A stretch of 45,175 nucleotides of DNA from Prevotellaceae bacterium UBA1391. GTDB lineage: Bacteria; Bacteroidota; Bacteroidia; Bacteroidales; Bacteroidaceae. The notes beneath the pieces are model-generated. The model ran no database searches. It saw only the letters and a list, made by a program, of their open reading frames with translations, and was not told the DNA's origin. The stretch is from assembly GCA_002305265.1 (NCBI GenBank), contig DBQP01000001.1, forward strand, positions 1 through 45,175, read 5' to 3'. Position 1 is the first letter of the stretch. Each line of letters begins with the position of its first letter. Positions 16,117 through 23,636 of the stretch are shown here, piece by piece. Position numbers and translations under genes: made by a program.

Positions 16117-16270
16117 GAAGGCCTTGGTGATTCGCCACGAAGGCCTTGGTGATTCGCCACGAAGGCCTTGGTGTGTCGAGACGAAAGCTTTCGTGACAAG
16201 AAACGAGCGCAGTCGTTTTTCATAGCGGGCGCAGTCGTTTTCGCATACGAGCGCAGTCGTTTCCTCGGGC
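16117..16270 (+). repeat. composite 22-nt repeat element, two unit families in one register
   Basis: Units start at 16117, 16139, 16161, 16183, 16205, 16227 and 16249, all exactly 22 nt apart. The first three have GAAGGCCTTGGTG, the fourth is intermediate (GAAAGCTTTCGTG), and the last three have GAGCGCAGTCGTTT or GGGCGCAGTCGTTT. A degenerate unit may follow at 16271. The array lies in the presumed 5' leader of the minus-strand FAS1 gene, in the opposite orientation to transcription. Confidence 0.88.
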
Positions 16271-16335
16271 AGGTGCGACGGTTCTTCTCGAATGAAGCGG
16301 TGTTATCTTCATGGCGACGAGAAACTTTTTCGGGG

Positions 16336-16366
16336 CAAAAATAGACATTTTAGATTACATACGCAA
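16336..16366 (-). promoter_or_regulatory. promoter of the FAS1 lipoprotein gene
   Basis: On the minus strand, TTG at 16366-16364, a 20-nt spacer, then TATTTTTG at 16343-16336. Transcription from here gives a leader of about 355 nt before the ATG at 15973. Confidence 0.55.
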
Positions 16367-16442
16367 TTTTTCAGATTCTATTTTTTGCCTGCGCGCCGTT
16401 TTTAACAGGCCGCCAGCGACGGCGCGTGGGCCAGGCCCCGAC

Positions 16443-16493
16443 GAAACGCAGATGCCCGCTGGCGGCTGGGTGGGCCACCAACGGGCATCTGCG
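16443..16493 (-). terminator. hairpin after murI
   Basis: 12-bp perfect stem: CGCAGATGCCCG (16447-16458) with CGGGCATCTGCG (16482-16493), with a 23-nt loop. On the minus strand it is followed by TTTC only, so termination would be weak or factor-assisted. It lies 36 nt past the murI stop. Confidence 0.55.
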
Positions 16494-16528
16494 GCGGAGC
16501 TGGCGGGAGGCCAGCGCGGCACAGGGAG

Positions 16529-17356
16529 CTACGAGAGGGAGATGTGGGTGGCATCGACGGGCGTGCCGAGGAAGATGGAGGCCGACTCGCGGAAGCGGTC
16601 CGCGCTCTCCGTCGTGTAATAGGTGCAGGTGCCGCCTTGCGAGAGGCGCGCCTGCATGTCGGGGTGACGCTGGAGATAGTCGGCCAGACTGCTGGCCACG
16701 TAGCTGCCCTGCGACAGGATGCGGACGTGGTCGGGGACGTAGCGCCGGATCTTGTCGAGCAAGAGGGGGAAGTGGGTGCAGCCGAGCACGAGGGTGTCGA
16801 TGCGGGCGTCGCGCGCCAGCAGGCGGCTGAGGCTGTCGTTGACGAAGTAGTCGGCGCCGGGACTGTCGTACTCGGCGTTCTCGACGAGCGACACCCACAT
16901 GGGGCAGGCCTGCGCCGTGACGACGGCGTCGGGGTAGAGCTTCTGGATTTCCAGTTCGTAGGAGCCGGAGCGCACCGTCCCCTCCGTGGCCAGGATGCCG
17001 ATGTGGCGCGACTGTGTGATGCTGCCGACGGCCTCGGCCGTGGGGCGGATGATGCCGAGCACGCGGCGGTCGGGCGCGAGCGTGGGCAGGTCGTGCTGCT
17101 GGATGGTGCGCAGCGCCTTGGCCGACGCCGTGTTGCAGCCGAGGATCACGAGCGGGCAGCCGAGGTCGAACAGCCTGCGCACGGCCTGCAGGGTGAACTG
17201 ATAGACGATGTCGAAGGAGCGTGTGCCGTAGGGGGCACGCGCATTGTCGCCCAGATAGACATAGTCGTAGGAGGGCAGCAGGCTGCGGATGCCGTTGAGG
17301 ATGGTGAGGCCGCCGTAGCCGGAATCGAAGATGCCGATGGGGGCAGATGAGGACAT
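16529..17356 (-). CDS. murI: glutamate racemase
   Basis: Interconverts L- and D-glutamate to supply D-Glu for peptidoglycan. 275 residues, the usual length. The N-terminal GIFDSGYGGLTIL carries the conserved Asp-Ser (11-12). The two catalytic cysteines are in LGCNTASAKA (Cys74) and LGCTHFPLL (Cys193). The C-terminus ends in a short family-specific tail. The gene starts 52 nt downstream of the OmpH/Skp-like gene on the same strand; an ompH-murI neighbourhood is common in Bacteroidales, where bamA usually precedes it. Here bamA is absent and the frd operon diverges instead. Confidence 0.96.
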   Translation of the reverse strand: MSSSAPIGIFDSGYGGLTILNGIRSLLPSYDYVYLGDNARAPYGTRSFDIVYQFTLQAVRRLFDLGCPLVILGCNTASAKALRTIQQHDLPTLAPDRRVLGIIRPTAEAVGSITQSRHIGILATEGTVRSGSYELEIQKLYPDAVVTAQACPMWVSLVENAEYDSPGADYFVNDSLSRLLARDARIDTLVLGCTHFPLLLDKIRRYVPDHVRILSQGSYVASSLADYLQRHPDMQARLSQGGTCTYYTTESADRFRESASIFLGTPVDATHISLS

Positions 17357-17408
17357 GGAGGAATGGAGAAGAAGAAAAGACAGGAGGAGGATGCGCGCAC
17401 CGGAGGCG

Positions 17409-17975
17409 TCAGTGGCGACGGCCCAGTTCGGTCATCACCTCGGCCGTGACGTCCTCGCCCAAAGCGCCGTTGACGAAGGGCACGGCATTGTTGTCGGTGT
17501 TAAGGATGAAGGCGTAGCCGCGCGCCTGACCGACCGCCATGATGGCGTCGCTGAGCCGGCGGCGGAGCGGGGCCATCACTTCTTCCTCCTTCTGTAGGAG
17601 GAGCTTCTGCGCCTCGGCCTTGAACTCCAGCGAGTTGGTCATCAGCTGCTCCAGTTCCTTCTGGCGGCGGAGCAGGATGTTCTCCGGAAACGTCTGCTGT
17701 CCGTCGACGAACTCGGCAAAGCGCTTGGAGAAGATGTCCTTGCTGTCGGCCAGCTCCTTCTCGTAGGCCGTCCGCATCTGCTGAATCTGGCGCTGGGCGT
17801 CGGCATAGCCGGGCATGTTGCGGAGCGCGTCGGAATAGGAGAGATAGCCAAATTGTGCGATTTCGCGTGCCGCATGCCCCGTCGCCTGATCGCGGGGCGT
17901 GTCGGGCATGACATCCTGCGCGCGTGCCACAAGAGCCACGGCGCAGAGCGCGAGAGAGAGGAAGAGCTTGTTCAT
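17409..17975 (-). CDS. OmpH/Skp-family periplasmic chaperone
   Basis: 188 residues from the ATG at 17975, which begins the signal peptide MNKLFLSLALCAVALVARAQ; the longer reading frame has 30 unlike residues before it. The mature part has FGYLSYSDALRNMPGYADAQRQ, a Lys/Glu/Gln-rich coiled coil (about 60-135), and a C-terminal segment (YAFILNTDNNAVPFVNG, GEDVTAEVMTEL) typical of the OmpH/Skp family. It helps unfolded outer-membrane proteins cross the periplasm to the Bam complex. murI follows on the same strand. Usually two ompH copies and bamA are found together in this order of bacteria; only one is seen here. Confidence 0.88.
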   Translation of the reverse strand: MNKLFLSLALCAVALVARAQDVMPDTPRDQATGHAAREIAQFGYLSYSDALRNMPGYADAQRQIQQMRTAYEKELADSKDIFSKRFAEFVDGQQTFPENILLRRQKELEQLMTNSLEFKAEAQKLLLQKEEEVMAPLRRRLSDAIMAVGQARGYAFILNTDNNAVPFVNGALGEDVTAEVMTELGRRH

Positions 17976-18096
17976 GAGACGAGGGTTTGGGAAACGATCA
18001 TCGGCCCGCCCGCCCGGGCGCTGCCGCAGCGGCGTCCGAAGCTCAGCCGGAGCCGCATTTGTCACTTCCGCTGTTCAATTTCAATGTTTGTTGTTG

Positions 18097-18104
18097 CAAA
18101 GGTA
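18097..18104 (-). promoter_or_regulatory. -7 box of the ompH-murI unit
   Basis: TACCTTTG on the minus strand (plus strand CAAAGGTA), about 120 nt before the ompH ATG. The -33 element is not clear. It diverges from the frd promoter at 18156. Confidence 0.55.
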
Positions 18105-18155
18105 GTTAAAATTCCATTGGGGCACGCCGAACGCCGGTTTTTTTTCATTTTTTTG

Positions 18156-18186
18156 TTTGCCACGTGTGTGAAAAATTGTAATTTTG
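18156..18186 (+). promoter_or_regulatory. promoter of the frdCAB operon
   Basis: TTTG at 18156-18159, 19-nt spacer, TAATTTTG at 18179-18186, an excellent match to the Bacteroidota consensus. It gives a leader of nearly 90 nt before the ATG at 18281. Confidence 0.75.
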
Positions 18187-18280
18187 CACACATATGGAGC
18201 GGCACGGCGAGCCGCCTGCAAGCAACTGCCTGAGAAACAAAACTAAATCATATTTATTCATTCAAATTTCTACAATCTCT

Positions 18281-19030
18281 ATGTGGTTATGTAATTCATC
18301 CATCGGAAGAAAGGTGGTGATGTCCATCACGGGTATCGCACTGATCCTCTTCATGACGTTCCACGCCTCGATGAACGTGGTGGCGCTCATCTCAGCCGAG
18401 GGTTACAACATGATTTGCAAATTCCTCGGTGCCAACTGGTATGCAGTGGCAGCCACGGCAGTGCTCGCAGTTCTTGTTGCCCTCCACTTCATCTTTGCCA
18501 TCATCCTGACGCTGCAGAACCGCAAGGCCCGTGGCAACAGCCGCTACGCCGTGGTCGAGAAGCCGAAGCGCGTGGAGTGGGCATCGCAGAACATGTTCGT
18601 GCTCGGCGTGATCATCTGCCTCGGCTGCATCGTCCACCTCTACAACTTCTGGTATAACATGATGTTCGCCGAACTGACAGGCATGGAGACGGCCATCGAG
18701 CCCAGCAACGGCTTCGCGCTCATCCATCAGCTCTTCTCCCAGCCCGTCTACGTGTGCATCTACATCGTGTGGCTCGTAGCCCTCTGGTTCCACCTCACCC
18801 ACGGATTCTGGAGCGCCATCCAGACCATCGGCTGGAGCGGCAACATCTGGTTCCACCGCTGGCGCATCATCGGCATCATCTACGTGACCATCATCATGCT
18901 CATGTTCGTAGCCGTCGTCCTCGGCTTCTACTTCTTCCCCGACTGCGTGGGAGGCGAGAGCGCCGCTGCCGCCCTCGGCGAATGCTGTGGCAATTGCAAG
19001 GAGGCAGCTGCGTCGTGCTGCGGCAAGTAA
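18281..19030 (+). CDS. frdC: fumarate reductase/succinate dehydrogenase cytochrome b subunit
   Basis: 249 residues. Membrane anchor of the FrdCAB complex, carrying b hemes and exchanging electrons with menaquinone. Five hydrophobic helices are visible (for example VVMSITGIALILFMTFHASMN, ATAVLAVLVALHFIFAII, VCIYIVWLVALWFHLTHGF, IIGIIYVTIIMLMFVAVVL), with His in HASMN, LHFIF, CIVHLYN and FHLTHGFW positioned as heme ligands. The start ATG follows a normal leader and begins MWLCNSSIGRKVVMS as in the Bacteroidales family. Unusual is a C-terminal tail with six Cys (CVGG then ECCGNCKEAAASCCGK). It is first in the operon; frdA follows after 83 nt. Confidence 0.93.
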   Translation: MWLCNSSIGRKVVMSITGIALILFMTFHASMNVVALISAEGYNMICKFLGANWYAVAATAVLAVLVALHFIFAIILTLQNRKARGNSRYAVVEKPKRVEWASQNMFVLGVIICLGCIVHLYNFWYNMMFAELTGMETAIEPSNGFALIHQLFSQPVYVCIYIVWLVALWFHLTHGFWSAIQTIGWSGNIWFHRWRIIGIIYVTIIMLMFVAVVLGFYFFPDCVGGESAAAALGECCGNCKEAAASCCGK

Positions 19031-19113
19031 GCCCGCCATCGCCCGACAACCGTTTAAACTGATTCCTTCCCAACAACGTTTAAACACTAAAATCCCAAAG
19101 AATCTACATTATT

Positions 19114-21093
19114 ATGACTACACTTAATTCAAGAATACCAGAGGGACCCGTGGCAGAGAAGTGGAGCAACTACAAAGCACACCAGCGTCTTGTCAATCCC
19201 AAAAACAAACTGAAGCTCGACGTCATCGTCGTCGGAACGGGCCTCGCAGGCGCATCCGCAGCAGCGTCGCTCGGCGAGATGGGCTTCAACGTCTACAACT
19301 TCTGCATCCAGGACTCTCCGCGCCGCGCACACTCCATCGCCGCACAGGGCGGTATCAACGCAGCGAAGAACTACCAGAACGACGGCGACTCCGTCTACCG
19401 CCTGTTCTACGACACCGTGAAAGGCGGCGACTATCGCGCTCGTGAAGCCAACGTCTACCGCCTGGCCGAGGTGAGCAACGCCATCATCGACCAGTGCGTG
19501 GCGCAGGGCGTACCCTTCGCACGCGAATACGGCGGCACACTGGCCAACCGCTCCTTCGGCGGCGCGCAGGTGAGCCGTACCTTCTATGCCAAAGGACAGA
19601 CGGGACAGCAGCTCCTGCTCGGCGCCTACTCAGCGCTCTCCGCACAGGTGAAGGCAGGCAAGGTGAAGCTCTTCTGCCGCTACGAGATGCTCGACGTGGT
19701 GATCATCGACGGCCGCGCACGCGGCATCATCGCCAAGAATCTCGTCACTGGCAAACTGGAGCGCTTCAGCGCCAACGCCGTTGTCATCGCAACGGGCGGA
19801 TACGGCAACACCTACTTCCTCTCCACCAACGCGATGGGCTGCAACGTGACAGCCGCCATGGCATGCTACCGCAAGGGCGCCTACTTCGCCAACCCTTGCT
19901 ACGTGCAGATCCACCCCACTTGCATCCCCGTACACGGCGACAAGCAGTCGAAGCTCACGCTCATGTCCGAGTCGCTCCGCAACGACGGCCGCATCTGGGT
20001 GCCCAAGAAGCTCGAGGACGCAAAGGCCCTGCAGGCCGGCACCAAGGAAGGCTATGAAATTCCGGAGGAGGACCGCGACTACTATCTCGAGCGCCGCTAT
20101 CCGGCATTCGGCAACCTCGTGCCGCGCGACGTCGCCAGCCGCGCCGCCAAGGAGCGCTGCGACCACGGTTTCGGCGTGAACAACACAGGTCTGGCCGTTT
20201 TCCTCGACTTCACGGAGTCGATCAACCGCCTCGGTCTCGACGTCATCATGCAGCGCTACGGCAACCTCTTCGAAATGTATGAGGAGATCACCGACGTCTT
20301 CCCCGGTGAGTTGGGCAAGGAAATCAATGGCCAGAAGTACTACAAGCCCATGATGATCTTCCCTGCCATCCACTACACGATGGGCGGCATCTGGGTAGAC
20401 TACGAGCTCCAGACCTCCATCCCGGGCCTCTTCGCCATCGGCGAGTGCAACTTCTCCGACCACGGTGCCAACCGTCTCGGTGCGTCGGCGCTGATGCAGG
20501 GTCTGGCCGACGGCTACTTCGTACTGCCCTACACCATTCAGAACTACCTGGCCGATCAGGCCATCTGGCCCGCAATTCCTACGAGCGCGCCGGAGTTTGC
20601 CGAAGTCGAGAACAAGGTGGAGGAGCGCATCAAGCACCTCCTCAGCATCCAGGGCAAGCGCTCCGTCGACTCCATCCACAAGGAGCTGGGCCACATCTGC
20701 TGGGAATACATCGGCATGGGCCGCACGAAGGAAGGACTGGAGAAGGGCATCCGCCTCATCGACGAACTGCGCAAGGAGTTCGAGACCAACCTCTTCATCC
20801 CGGGCAGCCGCGACGGACTCAATATCGAGCTCGACAAGGCCATCCACCTCGACGACTTCATCACCATGGGCAAGCTCATCGCCTACGACGCACTCAGCCG
20901 CAACGAGAGCTGCGGCGGCCACTTCCGCGAGGAATACCAGACGGAGGAAGGCGAGGCCAAGCGCGACGACGAGAACTACTTCTACGTCGGCTGCTGGAAG
21001 TACACCGGCAGCGACGCCACCGCGCCCGAACTCATCAAGGAGCCGCTCGAATACGAAGCAATCAAGGTACAAACGCGTAATTACAAGAACTAA
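19114..21093 (+). CDS. frdA: fumarate reductase/succinate dehydrogenase flavoprotein subunit
   Basis: 659 residues. Catalytic subunit interconverting fumarate and succinate, central to anaerobic energy metabolism and succinate production in Bacteroidales. FAD-binding GTGLAGASAA is at 41-50. HSIAAQGGINAA (from 73) is the segment with the His that carries FAD covalently in this family. Substrate-site regions NRSFGGAQVSRTFYAKG and HYTMGGIWVD, and the second FAD-contact motif GECNFSDHGANRLGASAL, are all present. The C-terminal helical domain is complete. The length is typical of the class with a five-helix cytochrome b subunit. frdB starts 3 nt after its stop. Confidence 0.96.
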   Translation: MTTLNSRIPEGPVAEKWSNYKAHQRLVNPKNKLKLDVIVVGTGLAGASAAASLGEMGFNVYNFCIQDSPRRAHSIAAQGGINAAKNYQNDGDSVYRLFYDTVKGGDYRAREANVYRLAEVSNAIIDQCVAQGVPFAREYGGTLANRSFGGAQVSRTFYAKGQTGQQLLLGAYSALSAQVKAGKVKLFCRYEMLDVVIIDGRARGIIAKNLVTGKLERFSANAVVIATGGYGNTYFLSTNAMGCNVTAAMACYRKGAYFANPCYVQIHPTCIPVHGDKQSKLTLMSESLRNDGRIWVPKKLEDAKALQAGTKEGYEIPEEDRDYYLERRYPAFGNLVPRDVASRAAKERCDHGFGVNNTGLAVFLDFTESINRLGLDVIMQRYGNLFEMYEEITDVFPGELGKEINGQKYYKPMMIFPAIHYTMGGIWVDYELQTSIPGLFAIGECNFSDHGANRLGASALMQGLADGYFVLPYTIQNYLADQAIWPAIPTSAPEFAEVENKVEERIKHLLSIQGKRSVDSIHKELGHICWEYIGMGRTKEGLEKGIRLIDELRKEFETNLFIPGSRDGLNIELDKAIHLDDFITMGKLIAYDALSRNESCGGHFREEYQTEEGEAKRDDENYFYVGCWKYTGSDATAPELIKEPLEYEAIKVQTRNYKN

Positions 21094-21096
21094 ACC

Positions 21097-21855
21097 ATGG
21101 CAAAGAATATCAGTTTCACCGTCAAATACTGGAAGCAGAACGGTCCGAAGGACAAAGGCCACTTCGATACGCACGAGATGAAGAACATCCCCGACGACAC
21201 GTCCTTCCTGGAAATGCTTGACATCCTCAACGAGGAACTCATCGAGGCAGGACAGGAGCCCTTCGTCTTCGACCACGACTGCCGCGAGGGCATCTGCGGC
21301 ATGTGCTCGCTCTACGTGAACGGAACGGCTCACGGCAAGACGGAGCGTGGCGCCACCACCTGCCAGCTCTACATGCGCCGCTTCAAGGACGGCGACGTCA
21401 TCACCATCGAGCCCTGGCGCTCGGCCGGTTTCCCCGTCATCAAGGACTGCATGGTCGACCGCAGCGCCTTCGACAAGATCATCCAGGCCGGCGGCTATAC
21501 CACCGTGCGCACGGGTGCTCCGCAGGACGCCAACGCCATCCTCATCCCGAAGCAGGACGCCGACGAGGCCATGGACTGCGCCAGCTGCATCGGCTGCGGC
21601 GCCTGCGTGGCTGCGTGCAAGAACGGCTCCGCCATGCTCTTCGTCAGCTCCAAGATCAGCCAGCTCGCCCTGCTCCCGCAGGGACGTCCCGAGGCCAAGA
21701 AGCGCGTCAAGGCCATGGTGGCCAAGATGGACGAGCTCGGCTTCGGCAACTGCACGAACACGCGTTCCTGCGAGGCCGTATGCCCCAAGTGCGAGAGCAT
21801 CAGCAACATCGCACGCCTCAACCGCGAGTTCATCAAGGCCAAGCTGGCCGACTGA
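21097..21855 (+). CDS. frdB: fumarate reductase/succinate dehydrogenase iron-sulfur subunit
   Basis: 252 residues. Passes electrons between the FrdC hemes and FrdA flavin. The [2Fe-2S] cluster motif is CREGICGMC (Cys62, 67, 70) with Cys89. The C-terminal ferredoxin-like domain has CASCIGCGACVAAC (161-174) and CTNTRSCEAVCPKC (219-232) for the [4Fe-4S] and [3Fe-4S] clusters. It begins directly after frdA and ends the operon; a strong terminator follows 40 nt later. Confidence 0.96.
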   Translation: MAKNISFTVKYWKQNGPKDKGHFDTHEMKNIPDDTSFLEMLDILNEELIEAGQEPFVFDHDCREGICGMCSLYVNGTAHGKTERGATTCQLYMRRFKDGDVITIEPWRSAGFPVIKDCMVDRSAFDKIIQAGGYTTVRTGAPQDANAILIPKQDADEAMDCASCIGCGACVAACKNGSAMLFVSSKISQLALLPQGRPEAKKRVKAMVAKMDELGFGNCTNTRSCEAVCPKCESISNIARLNREFIKAKLAD

Positions 21856-21894
21856 TTCTGCCGCCCGCCCACGGGCGCACGCCTTGCTCCATGC

Positions 21895-21937
21895 GGGGGC
21901 GTACTGCACCGATGCAGTGCGCCCCCACTGCTTTTTT
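21895..21937 (+). terminator. Rho-independent terminator of the frd operon
   Basis: 14-bp stem with one U-G wobble: GGGGGCGTACTGCA (21895-21908) with TGCAGTGCGCCCCC (21913-21926) around a CCGA loop, followed by a run of six T (21932-21937). Confidence 0.88.
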
Positions 21938-22175
21938 ACAAAGCACCGCTTCCTTATTTGCGCACGACGCGCGCGCAGGCACGCGTGCGAAGAATGCACG
22001 GAGAATCTGGGGGAATTGTTCAGCATACCCTATATGCGAGCGAGCACGCGTGCGAAGCATCAACCCACTCCCAGCCCGCTGCCGCCGGCCTTGGGGCACG
22101 CCCGATTCCACTCTCCGGCGCAGGACCGACGCGGAGGGCCGATGCATGCGTAGGTCCGAAACTTGCGCGAACTTA

Positions 22176-22205
22176 TTGCCGGTCAGCACTTTTTTCGTAC
22201 CTTTG
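22176..22205 (+). promoter_or_regulatory. promoter of pflA
   Basis: TTG at 22176-22178, 19-nt spacer, TACCTTTG at 22198-22205. This implies a leader of about 27 nt before the ATG at 22239. The stretch 21940-22175 contains only two copies of GCACGCGTGCGAAG (21979 and 22044) and no gene. Confidence 0.72.
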
Positions 22206-22238
22206 CCGTCCGCAACACACTTCAACCCACGCATTCTC

Positions 22239-22988
22239 ATGACACATACAGCATACGTGCACTCCACCGAGTCCTTCGGCAGCGTCGACGGGCCCGGCAT
22301 CCGCTTCATCATCTTCCTCCAAGGCTGCGCCATGCGCTGCCAGTTCTGCCACAACCCCGACTCATGGGCCATTGGCACCGGCCGCGAGATGACCGCCGAG
22401 CAGCTGCTCCAGCAAGCCGAGCGCTACCGCTCCTACTGGGGCGCCGAGGGCGGCATCACCGTCAGCGGCGGCGAGGCCCTGCTGCAGATCGACTTCCTCG
22501 TCGAGCTCTTCACGCTGGCCCACGAGCGCGGCATCCACACCTGCCTCGACACCTCCGCCCACCCCTTCACCCGCAAGGGCGCGTGGTTTGAGAAGTTCGA
22601 GCGCCTCATGCGCGTGACCGACATCATCCTGCTCGACATCAAGCACATCGACGACGACGCCCACCGCACCCTCACCGGACACTCCAACGAGCGCATCCTC
22701 GACTGCGCGCGCTACCTGTCCGACATCCGCAAGCCCGTCTGGATCCGCCACGTGCTCATCCCCGGCATCACCGACGACGACGAGCAGCTCCAGCGCCTGG
22801 CCGACTTCATCCGCACGCTGCACAACGTCGAGCGCGTGGAGGTGCTGCCCTACCACACCCTCGGCACCTTCAAATACGAGAAGCTCAACATCGCCTATCC
22901 CCTCGCCGGCGTGCTCCCCCCCACGGCCGAGCGCGTGGCCAACGCCGAACGCATCCTCGGCATCCGCCCCGACACCCCGCAAGACTGA
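22239..22988 (+). CDS. pflA: pyruvate formate-lyase activating enzyme (radical SAM)
   Basis: 249 residues. Uses S-adenosylmethionine and a [4Fe-4S] cluster to create the glycyl radical on pyruvate formate-lyase. The radical SAM motif is CAMRCQFC (Cys30, 34, 37) after the family-typical ESFGSVDGPGIRFIIFLQG. GGITVSGGEALLQ and LLDIKHID are the expected SAM-binding and later motifs. The start is the ATG just after the promoter; longer in-frame extensions read into the frd terminator. The partner pyruvate formate-lyase gene, often adjacent in Bacteroidales, is not in the window. The NO_Promoter-family gene follows after 6 nt. Confidence 0.93.
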   Translation: MTHTAYVHSTESFGSVDGPGIRFIIFLQGCAMRCQFCHNPDSWAIGTGREMTAEQLLQQAERYRSYWGAEGGITVSGGEALLQIDFLVELFTLAHERGIHTCLDTSAHPFTRKGAWFEKFERLMRVTDIILLDIKHIDDDAHRTLTGHSNERILDCARYLSDIRKPVWIRHVLIPGITDDDEQLQRLADFIRTLHNVERVEVLPYHTLGTFKYEKLNIAYPLAGVLPPTAERVANAERILGIRPDTPQD

Positions 22989-22994
22989 GCCGAC

Positions 22995-23291
22995 ATGACC
23001 CCACGCATCGAACGCGAGAAAGCCGTCGTCCGCCTCATGATACGCCTCTACTGCCGCCACCACCTCGGCCAGCAAGAGCCGTCGCCCGAATATGCCGCCC
23101 TGGCCGACTATGCCTGCCAGCGCCTCGACCGCTGCCGATTCGGGGCGCAGAAGCCCACCTGCCGGCGCTGCCCCATCCACTGCTATGCCCCCGCCCGCCG
23201 CGAGCAAATCCGCCGCGTCATGCGCTGGGCCGGACCGCGCATGCTCTTCTACGCACCGCTCGAAAGCCTGCGCCACCTGCTTCGCCGCTGA
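22995..23291 (+). CDS. NO_Promoter-family (nitrous oxide-stimulated promoter) small protein
   Basis: 98 residues, starting MTPRIEREKAVVRLMI. It has the conserved IxxYCRxHH segment (LYCRHHLGQQE), the CxxxxxKPTCRRCPIHCY cysteine cluster (CRFGAQKPTCRRCPIHCY), and the C-terminal RWAGPRMLFYAPLESLRHL typical of this small family. The Cys arrangement suggests metal binding. The family name comes from early promoter studies; biochemical function is not known to me. It lies 6 nt after pflA, so co-transcription with anaerobic metabolism genes is likely. Confidence 0.85.
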   Translation: MTPRIEREKAVVRLMIRLYCRHHLGQQEPSPEYAALADYACQRLDRCRFGAQKPTCRRCPIHCYAPARREQIRRVMRWAGPRMLFYAPLESLRHLLRR

Positions 23292-23324
23292 CCGCGCGCG
23301 CCGCACGCCCTCCGGCCCCACCAC

Positions 23325-23478
23325 GAAGGCCTTCCCGCACCGTCGGGAAGGCCTTCGTGGCATGACGAGAAGGCCTTCGCACCGCCATGAGAAGGCCTGC
23401 GCGCCCGAAAACGAACGCAGTCGTCGACAGCCGCGACTGCGCTCGTTTTCCGTTTCGAGCGCACCCGTTCCCGCCGGC
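23325..23478 (+). repeat. composite 22-nt repeat element with an inverted unit
   Basis: Units start at 23325, 23347, 23369, 23391, 23413, 23435 and 23457, each exactly 22 nt apart. The first four have GAAGGCCTTC or GAAGGCCTGC. The fifth is GAACGCAGTCG. The sixth is its inverse, GACTGCGCTCGTTTTC. The seventh begins GAGCGCACCCG. Units five and six form a hairpin followed by TTTT, terminator-like, placed between the NO_Promoter-family gene and purL. Confidence 0.88.
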
Positions 23479-23580
23479 CCGCGCCGGCCCGCTCCCACGG
23501 CGGTGGGCCCGCCGGGCGCCCGTTCCGGCTTTCCCGCAATTTCTGCGCGCCATTCGCCCCGCATTGTCAATAATTTTCGC

Positions 23581-23588
23581 TACCTTTG
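23581..23588 (+). promoter_or_regulatory. -7 box of purL
   Basis: TACCTTTG at 23581-23588, about 48 nt before the purL ATG. No -33 element at ideal spacing; a TTG at 23564 is too close. Confidence 0.6.
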
Positions 23589-23636
23589 CACGCAGATATC
23601 TCACAACCAAAACAAAACAAGCAATCCTCCGTTCCG

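Noticed and set aside
21303..22238. N-terminal extension of the pflA frame
   Set aside because: The frame stays open through frdB out of frame and through the frd terminator by chance; the real PflA start is just after its own promoter.
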